A stretch of DNA of 64,000 bases, taken from contig NZ_JASTZU010000063.1 in the NCBI RefSeq assembly GCF_030282825.1, positions 124,001-188,000 on the forward strand, given 5' to 3'. Below are positions 17,097-28,267 of this stretch, piece after piece. The stretch is from Aquibacillus rhizosphaerae. GTDB lineage: Bacteria; Bacillota; Bacilli; Bacillales; Amphibacillaceae. Position 1 is the stretch's first letter. Each line of letters opens with the position of its first letter. A program made the position numbers and the translations under genes. Under the pieces are notes generated by a model, which did not search any database, was not told the DNA's origin, and was given only the letters and a program-made list of their open reading frames with translations.

Positions 17097-18776
17097 TTAT
17101 TTGCTAAAGTAGTAAACACGTGTTTCATACGGTTGAAGTGAGATATCTTCTAATTCATCTGTTGCTTCATAATTACTTATTAATAATTTATGAGTACGAT
17201 ATAACTTTACATCTATAGGTGTAGAAAAGGCAACTTGTTTTTCTGTGAAATTACTAATAATCAAAAGCTTTTCACTACCTAGCTGACGTGTATAAGCAAA
17301 GATATCTTGATTGTCTTCTAATAGTAAGTCATATGCGCCGTACACAATAATGTCATATTTCTTTCGGAGTTGAATCAATTGTTTGTAATAGTGAAAAATG
17401 GAATTAGAATCCTGGATAGCTTGTTTGACATTAATATCAGTATAATTCGGGTTTACTTGAATCCATGGTTCCCCCTCGGTAAAACCAGCGTTTGTTGTAG
17501 TATCCCATTGCATCGGTGTTCGTGCATTATCCCTAGATTTAATATGGATAGCTTGCATAATTTTATCCACAGGCCAACCTTCTGTAACTTTTTCTTTATA
17601 TGCGTTTAGTGTTTCGATATCTCTGTACTTACTGATAGTTGAAAAACGAACATTAGTCATCCCAATTTCCTCACCTTGATAAATATAAGGAGTACCTTTC
17701 ATCATATGCAAGGTAGTAGCTAGCATTTTTGCTGATTTATTCCTATATTCATCATCATGACCAAATCTCGACACAACACGGGGTTGGTCATGATTATTCC
17801 AATATAAACTATTCCATCCATCATGCTCCAATTTATATTGCCATTTAGATAATATTTCTTTTAATGTGATGAGTGACCATGGTTTTACATCCCATTTCCC
17901 TCCAAAACCCGAGTCGATGTCCATGTGCTCGAAATGAAATACCATATTTAATTCATCACGTCTTTCGCCAGTATAAAGTACAGCTTCCTCAGGTGTTGCA
18001 CCGGGCATTTCTCCTACTGTCATGACGTCGTACTTCGATAATACGTTTTTATTCATTTCTTGTAAGTAATCATGGATTTTAGGACCATTCATAAAGTATT
18101 TTGCCCCCGAAACATACTTTTTCCCTTCAGGGTTTTCTCCATCTGGAAAATTAGTATCCTTGGAGATAAAGTTAATAACATCCATTCGTAAACCATCAAC
18201 GCCTTTATCTAACCACCATGTAATCATAGAATAAATTTCTTTTCGTAAAGTAGTGTTTTCCCAATTCAAATCAGGCTGTTTTTTAGAAAAAAGATGAAGG
18301 AAATAGTCATCTGTTTCTTTATTATATTGCCAAGCAGAACCACTAAAAGCTGATTCCCAATTATTAGGTTCGTAACCATCTTTGCCAGGGCGCCAGATAT
18401 AATAATCGCGATAGGCGTTTTCTTTTGATTTTCTTGATTCCACAAACCATGAATGCTCATCAGAAGAATGATTGATGACTAAGTCCATCATCAATTTCAT
18501 GTCACGACGATGTATTTCTTTTAAAAGTTGATTCCAATCTGCCATTGTTCCAAACTCAGCCATAATTGCCTGATAATTACTAATGTCATAGCCATTATCA
18601 TCATTCGGAGATTCGTAGACTGGTGAAAGCCAGATTACATCAATACCTAGGTCTTTTAAATAATCAAGCTTTTCTATAATTCCAAGAATATCACCAATAC
18701 CATCATTGTTACTATCATTGAAACTACGTGGGTAGATTTGATAAACAACACTTTCTTTCCACCATGCTTTATTCAT
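17097..18776 (-). CDS. malL: Oligo-1,6-glucosidase (GH13 subfamily 31)
   Basis: This intracellular GH13 enzyme has 559 residues and hydrolyses alpha-1,6-linked glucose ends of isomaltose and maltodextrins. All catalytic positions are present: Asp199 in GLRMDV, Glu256 in VGEMPGA and Asp330 in NNHDQPR. Val200 directly after the nucleophile is the residue associated with alpha-1,6 rather than alpha-1,4 specificity in this subfamily, and the numbering agrees with Bacillus oligo-1,6-glucosidase. The ATG at 18776 has TTAGGAGGAT upstream; a longer frame lacks support. Nineteen bases separate it from the upstream maltogenic amylase gene, so they form one operon, controlled from the divergent promoter region near 20.6 kb. 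Confidence 0.92.
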   Translation of the reverse strand: MNKAWWKESVVYQIYPRSFNDSNNDGIGDILGIIEKLDYLKDLGIDVIWLSPVYESPNDDNGYDISNYQAIMAEFGTMADWNQLLKEIHRRDMKLMMDLVINHSSDEHSWFVESRKSKENAYRDYYIWRPGKDGYEPNNWESAFSGSAWQYNKETDDYFLHLFSKKQPDLNWENTTLRKEIYSMITWWLDKGVDGLRMDVINFISKDTNFPDGENPEGKKYVSGAKYFMNGPKIHDYLQEMNKNVLSKYDVMTVGEMPGATPEEAVLYTGERRDELNMVFHFEHMDIDSGFGGKWDVKPWSLITLKEILSKWQYKLEHDGWNSLYWNNHDQPRVVSRFGHDDEYRNKSAKMLATTLHMMKGTPYIYQGEEIGMTNVRFSTISKYRDIETLNAYKEKVTEGWPVDKIMQAIHIKSRDNARTPMQWDTTTNAGFTEGEPWIQVNPNYTDINVKQAIQDSNSIFHYYKQLIQLRKKYDIIVYGAYDLLLEDNQDIFAYTRQLGSEKLLIISNFTEKQVAFSTPIDVKLYRTHKLLISNYEATDELEDISLQPYETRVYYFSK

Positions 18777-18795
18777 TCTATGTATCCTCCTAATT

Positions 18796-20622
<1,827 letters not shown>

Positions 20623-20633
20623 TCACTTGTTAC

Positions 20634-20662
20634 AATATAAACCAACTAATCATTTAATACAA
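20634..20662 (-). promoter_or_regulatory. Predicted sigma-A promoter for the leftward maltodextrin operon
   Basis: On the minus strand TTGTAT (20662-20657) and TATATT (20639-20634) are separated by exactly 17 bases. The predicted MalR operator lies downstream in the leader. Confidence 0.5.
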
Positions 20663-20685
20663 TTATAATAAAAAAGAAAGAATAT

Positions 20686-20699
20686 TGAAAGCGTTAACC
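20686..20699. promoter_or_regulatory. Predicted cre site (CcpA)
   Basis: TGAAAGCGTTAACC fits the consensus TGWAANCGNTNWCA at 13 of 14 positions. It lies in the divergent region between the two maltodextrin operons, upstream of both promoters. Carbon catabolite control is expected for such genes. The rest of the gene-free stretch 20554-20866 is accounted for by the promoters and operators listed here. Confidence 0.65.
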
Positions 20700-20760
20700 A
20701 TCTTTATATGATGATATTTACATTAAATTAATGATTTTAAAAAAAAGATAAAAAATAGGG

Positions 20761-20789
20761 TTGTCAAACAATTGGAGGGTATGTATAAT
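20761..20789 (+). promoter_or_regulatory. Sigma-A promoter of the malEFG operon
   Basis: TTGTCA and a perfect TATAAT are separated by 17 bases. The MalR-type operator begins 13 bases after the -10 box. Confidence 0.8.
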
Positions 20790-20802
20790 AAAAATCAAGA
20801 AA

Positions 20803-20820
20803 TGCGCAATCGTTTTCACA
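20803..20820. promoter_or_regulatory. Predicted MalR operator, malE operon
   Basis: TGCGCAATCGTTTTCACA overlaps the start of the malE transcript, where a bound repressor would block initiation or early elongation. It shares the core TGCGCAAYCGTTT with the site before the divergent operon. Confidence 0.6.
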
Positions 20821-20866
20821 GATAAGACGCATGTCGAACATTTAAAAACTTGGGAGGGTTAATTAC

Positions 20867-22168
20867 ATGAAAAAATGGTTGGGAACACTACTTGGTTTAA
20901 TTTTAATTATAGGTCTTTTGGCTGCTTGTGGTCCAGAAGAATCTGAACCGACAGATACAGAAAGCGGAACAGAGACAGACACAGATGGAAATGATAGTGG
21001 CGGAGAAGCTGAAATGCCAGAAAAGCCTGAAAAATTAACCGTATGGGTAAATGCTGAAGAGAAACAAGAAGAGGCGGTTACGCAAATTACTGATAAATAT
21101 ACAGAAGAAACAGGTATTGCGGTAGAATTAATTCCGATTAACATGTTAGATCAGGTCGAAAAATTAGATGTTGAGGGTCCTGCTGGAAATGGACCGGACG
21201 TCATTTTCCAACCACACGACCGGGTTGGAGATTTAGCGATGCGTGGTTTAGTTGACGCTGTTGACTTAGGTGATAGTGAATCACAATATACACAAACTGC
21301 ATTAGACGCTTTTACTATTGAGGGTAAATATTATGCTGCACCAGCGGTAACAGAAACATACGCATTGATGTACAACAAAGCTCTTATTGATGAAGCACCA
21401 GCAACAATGGAAGAATTAATGACAATTGCAGAAGAGGATACAAATACTGGAGAAGATAAATTTGGATTCTTAATGGAAGCAGCAAACTTCTATTTTACTT
21501 ATCCTTTTTATATTGATAGAGGCGCGTATATTTTTGCAAATGAAAATGGCAACTATGATATAAATGATATAGGTTTAAATAACGAAGGCGCTGTTGAAGC
21601 AGGGAAAATGATTCAGTCGTGGTTCGAAAACGGATACATTCCACAGGATTTAACTCCAGACATAATGAATGGTTTATTTAAAGAAGGAAAAGTGACTGCC
21701 GTTATTAATGGACCATGGATGGTCAGAGAGTACCAAGATGCGTTAGGTGATGATTTAGGAGTTGCAACACTTCCAGTAAATGAAGATGGAGACCCGCAAC
21801 CATCAGCTGTTGGCGTAAAGGGTTATTTACTCTCTTATTACTCTGAAAACAAAGAGTGGGCTACAGATTTGATGACTTATATTACGAATGCTGAAAATTC
21901 AATGTTATATTATGATGTTGCTGGTGAAATTCCTGCACATATTGAAGCAGCTTCAGATCCTGCTATTGCAGATGACCCAATTTATCAACCATTTGCTGAA
22001 CAAGCTAGTTATGGTCAAGCGATGCCGGGTGTTCCAGCAGTTCAACAAATTTGGGATCCAATTAATGAAGCAGCAACATTTTTCTCAAAAGGTGAACCCG
22101 TAGAAGAAGTATTAGATGAAGCTGTTCAACAAATTTCTGACAATATTGCAGCGTCTGGTGCTCAATAA
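20867..22168 (+). CDS. malE: Maltodextrin-binding lipoprotein of an ABC importer (MalE/MdxE)
   Basis: The 433-residue product has a lipoprotein signal ending LLAACG, so the mature protein is lipid-anchored at the Cys near residue 22. An acidic, Thr/Glu-rich linker follows, then a family-1 solute-binding fold (LTVWVNAEEKQEEAV, NGPDVIFQPHDRVGDLA, TAVINGPWMV). It captures maltodextrins and delivers them to MalFG. GGGAGG precedes the ATG. A hairpin after the gene probably tunes expression relative to the permeases, which are needed in smaller amounts. The acidic composition of the mature protein fits a salt-tolerant organism. Confidence 0.92.
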   Translation: MKKWLGTLLGLILIIGLLAACGPEESEPTDTESGTETDTDGNDSGGEAEMPEKPEKLTVWVNAEEKQEEAVTQITDKYTEETGIAVELIPINMLDQVEKLDVEGPAGNGPDVIFQPHDRVGDLAMRGLVDAVDLGDSESQYTQTALDAFTIEGKYYAAPAVTETYALMYNKALIDEAPATMEELMTIAEEDTNTGEDKFGFLMEAANFYFTYPFYIDRGAYIFANENGNYDINDIGLNNEGAVEAGKMIQSWFENGYIPQDLTPDIMNGLFKEGKVTAVINGPWMVREYQDALGDDLGVATLPVNEDGDPQPSAVGVKGYLLSYYSENKEWATDLMTYITNAENSMLYYDVAGEIPAHIEAASDPAIADDPIYQPFAEQASYGQAMPGVPAVQQIWDPINEAATFFSKGEPVEEVLDEAVQQISDNIAASGAQ

Positions 22169-22179
22169 ATAATTAATAA

Positions 22180-22220
22180 AATGATATATGGAAAGTGATA
22201 AACTTTCCATATATCATTTT
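22180..22220 (+). terminator. Intercistronic hairpin between malE and malF
   Basis: AATGATATATGGAAAGT pairs with ACTTTCCATATATCATT and is followed by TTTTCT. It probably acts as a partial terminator or a 3' stabiliser of the malE message. Confidence 0.75.
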
Positions 22221-22247
22221 CTATCTATATAAGAGGAGGAACAAAAA

Positions 22248-23546
22248 ATGGCTTCATCAAATGATAGTAGTAAATATAGTTTGAAACGCCCTAGAAATCT
22301 AGCTACTTTATTATCCATTATTGTTCCAGGTCTAGGTCAGATGTACAATAGACGCTTTTTAAAAGGAATATTTCTTTTTATTATTGCCACATCTTTCCTA
22401 ATAACTACTTGGGACTTTTTAGATATTGGTATCTGGGGATTGTTTACACTTGGAACAATCCCTAGAGAACATCATTCTGTACAACTGCTAATTCAAGGTT
22501 TAATTTCTGTTATCGTGTTGTTATTTGGTATAGCGATTTATCTATTCAATATAAAAGATGCGAGAAGCGATGCGGTAGCGAAAGAGAATGGAAAGCCGAA
22601 TCCAGGTCTTTTAAAAGGCTTTACTAATTTTTATAATGATGGTTTTCCTTATTTCATGATTTTACCTGGATTAATTATGTTAATTTTTATCGTAGTATTA
22701 CCTCTGGCATTTATGATTGGTATAGCTTTTACTGATTATACCCAATACAACGCACCTCCTAGAAATTTATTGAGTTGGGTTGGATTTGATAATTTCATAG
22801 ATTTATTTAGCTTAGATATTTGGAAAAATACTTTTATTAATGTATTTACTTGGACTATTGTTTGGACAGTTGTTGCAACAACCTTGCAAATTGTTCTTGG
22901 TTTATTTTTAGCTCTGTTGGTAAATGACAAGCGAATCAAGTTTAAAAGGACTATTCGTACCGTACTTATACTACCTTGGGCTGTACCGGCATTTGTTTCG
23001 ATACTAATTTTTTCAGCATTATTTAATCCAACCTTTGGTGCAATAAATCGAGATATTCTGAGTCAATTTAATTTGATTATTCCTTGGTTGTCAGATCCAT
23101 TTTGGGCAAAAGTTGCAATTATTATGATTCAAACATGGCTTGGATTCCCATTTGTTTTTGCTCTATTTACAGGTGTTTTGCAAAGTGTACCAGCAGACAT
23201 GTACGAAGCAGCTGATGTAGATGGAGGTACAAGGTGGCAAAAGTTAAAATTTATTACAATGCCACATCTTCTATTTGCGACAGCACCATTATTAATTATG
23301 CAATACGCTCAGAATTTCAATAACTTTAACATTATTTATCTATTTAATGAAGGTGACCCAGCAGTTAGGGGACAAAATGCTGGTGGAACTGATATTTTAA
23401 TTTCATGGGTTTATAAGCTTACTTTTGAAACGAACAACTATAATATGGCTGCCGCAATTACGATAATTATGGGGTTAATGATATCTATATTTGCTTTCTT
23501 CCAATTCCGTAAAACCGCAGCATTTAAAGAGGAGGGGCGTTACTAA
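22248..23546 (+). CDS. malF: Maltodextrin ABC transporter permease (MalF/MdxF)
   Basis: The 432-residue permease has an extra N-terminal module with membrane helices (residues about 15-105) before the core domain, as in Bacillus MdxF. The coupling-loop EAA motif is present as EAADVDGGTRWQKLKFITMP. Together with MalG it forms the membrane channel for maltodextrins. AGAGGAGG precedes the ATG. Its TAA overlaps the ATG of malG (TAATG). No ATPase gene is present; these importers usually borrow a shared MsmX-type ATPase encoded elsewhere. Confidence 0.92.
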   Translation: MASSNDSSKYSLKRPRNLATLLSIIVPGLGQMYNRRFLKGIFLFIIATSFLITTWDFLDIGIWGLFTLGTIPREHHSVQLLIQGLISVIVLLFGIAIYLFNIKDARSDAVAKENGKPNPGLLKGFTNFYNDGFPYFMILPGLIMLIFIVVLPLAFMIGIAFTDYTQYNAPPRNLLSWVGFDNFIDLFSLDIWKNTFINVFTWTIVWTVVATTLQIVLGLFLALLVNDKRIKFKRTIRTVLILPWAVPAFVSILIFSALFNPTFGAINRDILSQFNLIIPWLSDPFWAKVAIIMIQTWLGFPFVFALFTGVLQSVPADMYEAADVDGGTRWQKLKFITMPHLLFATAPLLIMQYAQNFNNFNIIYLFNEGDPAVRGQNAGGTDILISWVYKLTFETNNYNMAAAITIIMGLMISIFAFFQFRKTAAFKEEGRY

Positions 23547-24394
23547 TGGCGATGAAACAAAAAACAAAATCAAAAATAGAAGTAACGTTCATATATTTAT
23601 TTTTCTTATTAATGTTTATCGTTATTGCTTATCCTTTGTTATGGACAGTAATGATGAGTATAAATCCTGGATCTAATATGTTAGTAACACAATTGTTTCC
23701 TAAGAATCCCACATTAGAACATTACAAATGGTTATTTACAAGTCCTAATAGTGATTACTTAACTTGGTATAAAAATAGTTTAGGTGTAGCAATTGCTAAC
23801 TCGTTAGGTTCAATTGTACTTACTTCATTAATAGCTTATGCGTTCTCAAGATTCAAATTTGTAGGTAGAAAATATGGTTTATATATGTTTTTATTACTGC
23901 AAATGTTTCCGGTATTAATGGGAATGGTCGCATTATACATTTTACTAACGACAATTGGTTTGAATGATTCTTTAGTGGGTTTAACCCTAATTTACCTTGG
24001 TGGACAGATTCCATTTAATGCATGGCTAGTTAAAGGTTATCTAGATACGATTCCTAAGGAACTTGATGAAGCTGCAAAAATTGATGGTGCAGGCCATTTG
24101 CGAATCTTTTGGACGATTATACTTCCACTTGCAAAACCTATTCTAGCTGTTGTTGCATTATTCAATTTCATGGCACCATTTATGGACTTTTTGTTACCAA
24201 AGATTGTTTTAACTAGTCCAGAGAAATATACGCTAGCTCTTGGATTATATAACTTTATAAATGATCAGTTCTCGACAAACTTTACACAGTTTGCTGCAGG
24301 TTCAATTTTAATTGCAGTACCAATAGCACTTGTGTTTCTACTATTACAAAAATACTTGATAGGTGGTTTGACAGCGGGTGCAACAAAAGGTTAA
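23546..24394 (+). CDS. malG: Maltodextrin ABC transporter permease (MalG/MdxG)
   Basis: This 282-residue permease has six membrane helices and the EAA loop EAAKIDGAGHLRIFWTIILP. The end, LQKYLIGGLTAGATKG, is typical of MalG. It starts within the malF stop codon, so translation is coupled, with GAGGAGGGG upstream. It completes the importer encoded by malE-malF-malG. Confidence 0.93.
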   Translation: MAMKQKTKSKIEVTFIYLFFLLMFIVIAYPLLWTVMMSINPGSNMLVTQLFPKNPTLEHYKWLFTSPNSDYLTWYKNSLGVAIANSLGSIVLTSLIAYAFSRFKFVGRKYGLYMFLLLQMFPVLMGMVALYILLTTIGLNDSLVGLTLIYLGGQIPFNAWLVKGYLDTIPKELDEAAKIDGAGHLRIFWTIILPLAKPILAVVALFNFMAPFMDFLLPKIVLTSPEKYTLALGLYNFINDQFSTNFTQFAAGSILIAVPIALVFLLLQKYLIGGLTAGATKG

Positions 24395-24405
24395 GTAAGT
24401 CAAGG

Positions 24406-24452
24406 AGAAACAAAGGCATTAGTAACATATTAGTGACTATTCTTTTGTTTCT
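24406..24452 (+). other. Hairpin between malG and the GH31 gene
   Basis: AGAAACAAA and TTTGTTTCT pair across a 29-base loop just after malG. No T tract follows, so it is more likely an RNA processing or stability element than a terminator. Confidence 0.35.
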
Positions 24453-24512
24453 GTTCATATCCTACTTATTATTAAGTGTCCATAGTGAAATAGCGAATAG
24501 GAGGAAGAGTGA

Positions 24513-26873
24513 ATGTTAGAAGATACTAGTTTTGCCATCCATCCTGGAAAAAAGCAGGTTATGGATGAACAAGCGTATATTGATATCGGAAGGTTACAAA
24601 GTGTTGAGCAAAAACATGACTATTTTTTGTTCCATTGCGAAAAGGGTAGTGTGACGATTGCTTTTTATCGTGATGATATAGTTCGGATAACTATGCAAAC
24701 TAGTAATCAAACAACAACCTACCCGTCAAGGGCAGTGGTTGTGAAACCAAATCATGTTAATCTTACTTATTCTGAAACTGATGATAAAGTAAAGCTTAAT
24801 TCAAAGAAATTAACCATTGAAGCTAAGAAAAGTCCTTTTCGGATTAAGATTGTAGACTGTAATAATAATTTATTAGTTGAAGAGGGAAAATATGGTATGG
24901 GTTTAAAGGAAAATGGAGAAGTGATTTGTTTTAAAGAAATGGATGAAAACAATCACTTTTATGGCTTTGGTGAGAAAACAGGGTTTCTTGATAAACGAGG
25001 TGAGCGTTATCAAATGTGGAATTCGGATGTTTATGCACCACATAATCCGGAAACCGATCCTTTGTATGAATCAATCCCATATTTTATGACACTTCGTGAT
25101 GGATTAGCACACGGAATCTTCTTTGATAATTCATACCGAACTACATTTGATATGAAGTCACTTCAAGATCAATACTCATTTAAGGCTGAAGGTGGTCAAC
25201 TGGATTATTACGTTTTTGCCGGTCCTACGCCAAAAGATGTTGTAGAACAATATAGTTATCTTACAGGTAGAATGCCGATTCCTCCAAAGTGGTCACTGGG
25301 CTATCATCAATCCAGGTATAGTTACGAAACAGAAGCTGAAGTACGAGAGTTAGTTAAAATGTTCATTGAAAAAGAAATCCCTGTCGATGCTATTTATCTT
25401 GATATCCACTATATGGATGAATATCGCGTATTCACATTCGACAAAGACCGATTCCCAAATCCAAAAAAACTAATAGATGATTTAATAGAACTAGGAATTA
25501 GAATTGTTCCTATCGTTGATCCAGGTGTGAAAAAGGATCCGGAATATTCGATATACAAAGAAGGCATACTAGCAAATCACTTTTGTAAGTATATAGAGGG
25601 AAACCATTATTTTGGAGAAGTTTGGCCTGGCATTAGTGCTTTTCCAGATTTCACGGATGAAAAGGTGAGAAGCTGGTGGGGAGATAAGCATAAATTTTAT
25701 AGTGATTTAGGAATAGAAGGTATTTGGAATGATATGAATGAACCAGCTGTATTTAATGAAACAAAAACGATGGACATAGATGTAATTCATCGAAATGATG
25801 GTAGTCCAGATACCCATCGAGCACTTCATAATATATATGGATTAATGATGGGCCAAGCGACATATGATGGAATGAAGAGTCTTTTAAACGGTAAACGTCC
25901 ATTTCTATTGACTAGAGCTGGGTATTCTGGTGTGCAACGCTACGCATCCGTTTGGACAGGAGACAACCGAAGTTTTTGGGAGCATTTGCAAATGTCGTTA
26001 CCGATGTGTATGAATTTAGGATTATCAGGTATTCCATTTACTGGTCCTGACGTTGGTGGATTTGCCCATGATACAAATGCGGAGTTACTTACTCGATGGA
26101 CGCAAGTTGGGGCATTCATGCCATATTTTAGAAATCATTCAGCAATAGGAACTGTTTATCAGGAACCGTGGCAGTTTGGCGAAAAGTATGAGCAAATCAT
26201 GAAGAAGTATATTCAATTACGTTATAAATGGATGCCCCAGTTATATTCATTATTCTATATAGCTAGTAGTCAAGGCCTTCCAGTCATGCGGCCACTTATG
26301 ATGGAATTTCCGTTTGATGTCAAAACATATAATCTCAATGACCAATTTATGATTGGAGATAATGTTGTCATTGCTCCTATTATGAATCCCGGAATTACAG
26401 ATCGTGCAGTTTATTTGCCTGAAGGGGATTGGGTTGATTATGAAACCAATCAAACGTATCATGGCAGTCAAACGCACTTGATTCATGCTAATCTCGATCA
26501 ACTTCCGATTTTTATTAAGAATGGTACAGCTATTACTCATGGTAAAGTTGTATCTTCACTAAAAGAGAAACAAGAAGAACTGATTCTTCATGTATACACC
26601 CATGATAAAGACAGTAATTATATCCACACATTTTATGAAGATGATGGTGAAACTTTCAGTTATGAAAATCAAGAATATTTGTATTTAATGTTTGAAATTA
26701 TTAATACATCCAAGTATGTGGAAATAAATCTTATAAAACATACAGGGAATTATCCATTACCTTCAAATAAAATGAAGTTGGACCTGCATAATTTACAAGA
26801 GAAAAGTGTTTTCGTGAACAAGAAAAAGATTGAAAATCTGACTGAAGGTGTATTTATTTCTCTAGTAGATTAG
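24513..26873 (+). CDS. Family 31 alpha-glucosidase
   Basis: The 786-residue enzyme contains the GH31 nucleophile motif GIWNDMNEPAVF with Asp407. An N-terminal beta-sandwich includes HFYGFGEKTG, the barrel start is PIPPKWSLGYHQSRYSY, and the acid/base region is WTGDNRSFWEHLQMS. It removes glucose from non-reducing ends of maltodextrins taken up by the importer. It lacks a signal peptide and so acts in the cytoplasm. AGGAGGAAG precedes the ATG. It lies between malG and malR and probably is transcribed with them. Confidence 0.93.
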   Translation: MLEDTSFAIHPGKKQVMDEQAYIDIGRLQSVEQKHDYFLFHCEKGSVTIAFYRDDIVRITMQTSNQTTTYPSRAVVVKPNHVNLTYSETDDKVKLNSKKLTIEAKKSPFRIKIVDCNNNLLVEEGKYGMGLKENGEVICFKEMDENNHFYGFGEKTGFLDKRGERYQMWNSDVYAPHNPETDPLYESIPYFMTLRDGLAHGIFFDNSYRTTFDMKSLQDQYSFKAEGGQLDYYVFAGPTPKDVVEQYSYLTGRMPIPPKWSLGYHQSRYSYETEAEVRELVKMFIEKEIPVDAIYLDIHYMDEYRVFTFDKDRFPNPKKLIDDLIELGIRIVPIVDPGVKKDPEYSIYKEGILANHFCKYIEGNHYFGEVWPGISAFPDFTDEKVRSWWGDKHKFYSDLGIEGIWNDMNEPAVFNETKTMDIDVIHRNDGSPDTHRALHNIYGLMMGQATYDGMKSLLNGKRPFLLTRAGYSGVQRYASVWTGDNRSFWEHLQMSLPMCMNLGLSGIPFTGPDVGGFAHDTNAELLTRWTQVGAFMPYFRNHSAIGTVYQEPWQFGEKYEQIMKKYIQLRYKWMPQLYSLFYIASSQGLPVMRPLMMEFPFDVKTYNLNDQFMIGDNVVIAPIMNPGITDRAVYLPEGDWVDYETNQTYHGSQTHLIHANLDQLPIFIKNGTAITHGKVVSSLKEKQEELILHVYTHDKDSNYIHTFYEDDGETFSYENQEYLYLMFEIINTSKYVEINLIKHTGNYPLPSNKMKLDLHNLQEKSVFVNKKKIENLTEGVFISLVD

Positions 26874-26947
26874 CTTATAATATATTTGGTAGGCTTGTAA
26901 ACTTTACCAGTTGAAAGCATCTAACAATTAATCAAAGGGTGAAAACG

Positions 26948-27985
26948 ATGGCAGTTACAATCAAAGATGTAGCTAGGATAGCAGGTGTTGCTCCTTCTAC
27001 TGTTTCTAGAGTTATTGCCGATAATTCGCGCATTAGTTTAGAAACTAAAAAAAGAGTTCGTAAAGCGATGAAGGAATTAGGGTACCATCCTAATGTGAAT
27101 GCTAGAAATTTAGCAATTCGATCTACACAAGCTATTGGAGTGGTTATGCCCTCATCTGCTGATAAAGCATTGCAAAACCCATTTTTTCCTGAGGTTTTGC
27201 GAGGTATTGGTTCTGTCGCCCATGAAATGGAATATTCGTTATATGTTTCAACTGGTGGAACAGAGCAGGAATTATTTGAGGAAATAAAACGGATGGTTCA
27301 TGGTAATCGAGTGGATGGAATTATCCTACTTTATTCTCGGATGAATGATGTAGTTGTTGACTTTTTATTGGAAAGAAAATTTCCATTTGTTGTAGTAGGT
27401 AAACCGTATGATCAGGAAAATGAAATTACTTATGTGGATAATGATAATTTCAAGGCTAGTAAGGAGATAACTGAACATTTAATTGAACTTGGTCATAAAA
27501 ATATAGCATTTATTGGGGGTTCGACAGATTTAGTTGTTACTGTCGATAGAATGTCTGGCTATGAATCTGCAATAAAGCAAGCTGGATTGCCAAGTCCTGA
27601 TGAGTATAAAATTCACACTGAATTTTTGAAATCGGGTGGTAGAGAAGCGGTTGAACATTTATTTTCTTTGGAAAACCCACCAACGGGGTTAGTTATTGCT
27701 GATGACCTAATGAGTTTAGGTGTTATTACAATGTTGGAAGAGTTTGGGTTAAATGTTCCTCGTGATGTATCTATAACAAGTTTTAATAATGTTTACTTAT
27801 CAGAAATTACTAGGCCACCACTTACGACCGTAGACATACAAATTTATGAACTAGGTGTCCATGCTTCTAGATGTCTAATTGAAAAAGTGAAAAATAAAGA
27901 AGAGTTAGCAAAGCGGGTAATCATTCCGTATAAAATTAAATATAGACAATCAACAAATAAAAGAGAAGAAGTTACGAAAAAATAG
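26948..27985 (+). CDS. malR: LacI family regulator, predicted maltodextrin repressor MalR
   Basis: The protein has an N-terminal LacI helix-turn-helix (TIKDVARIAGVAPSTVSRVI) with hinge ARNLA, then a periplasmic-binding-like sugar domain (GVVMPSS, VDGIILLYSR, FIGGSTDLVVTVDR, TSFNNVYLSEITRPPLTTV). Length is 345 residues from the ATG at 26948, which has AAAGGG eight bases upstream; a GTG nine bases earlier is too close to that site. Its place at the end of the maltodextrin locus and the two LacI-type operators near 20.6-20.8 kb make it the likely local repressor. Confidence 0.85.
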   Translation: MAVTIKDVARIAGVAPSTVSRVIADNSRISLETKKRVRKAMKELGYHPNVNARNLAIRSTQAIGVVMPSSADKALQNPFFPEVLRGIGSVAHEMEYSLYVSTGGTEQELFEEIKRMVHGNRVDGIILLYSRMNDVVVDFLLERKFPFVVVGKPYDQENEITYVDNDNFKASKEITEHLIELGHKNIAFIGGSTDLVVTVDRMSGYESAIKQAGLPSPDEYKIHTEFLKSGGREAVEHLFSLENPPTGLVIADDLMSLGVITMLEEFGLNVPRDVSITSFNNVYLSEITRPPLTTVDIQIYELGVHASRCLIEKVKNKEELAKRVIIPYKIKYRQSTNKREEVTKK

Positions 27986-28001
27986 TAACTTCTTTTTTTT
28001 G
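27966..28001 (+). terminator. Rho-independent terminator of the maltodextrin operon
   Basis: AGAAGTTAC pairs with GTAACTTCT around an A-rich loop and is followed by eight T. It overlaps the last codons of malR. Confidence 0.85.
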
Positions 28002-28043
28002 ATCTTTTCACAAGACTTTTTGCTTATGAATCTCGCAATGAAA

Positions 28044-28209
28044 TATAAAGTTTGCACTAAGTATTCTTAAATTTTGTGAACTTCTTTTCCATTGCAATGA
28101 GTCTTGAGTGGTAATACTCCGTTCCGGCAGAATACCCCGCTTTCCACGGGCACGGCTTCAGCTAACTCAGAAGAAAATCATAACTAAAGGTAGTTAGTGC
28201 AGACTTTAT
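28044..28209. repeat. MITE-like element, short copy (166 bp)
   Basis: The terminal inverted repeats TATAAAGTTTGCACTAA and TTAGTGCAGACTTTAT match at 15 of 16 positions. The left 100 bases align with the left end of the element at 3431, including CTTTTCCATTGCAATGA, GAGTGGTAATAC and GCTTTCCACGGGCACGGC. The sequence then jumps to the right end (CAGAAGAAAATCATA). It is an internally deleted sibling of the long copy. Confidence 0.8.
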
Positions 28210-28267
28210 CTATTTTTAGCAATAAGCCTTGTTTTGTTTTTGAACAAGAACGTAGTACAGGTCACAC

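Noticed and set aside
24406-24452. Transcription terminator after malG
   Set aside because: The hairpin is real but no T tract follows, and the GH31 gene downstream belongs to the same functional unit. I list it as a hairpin only.
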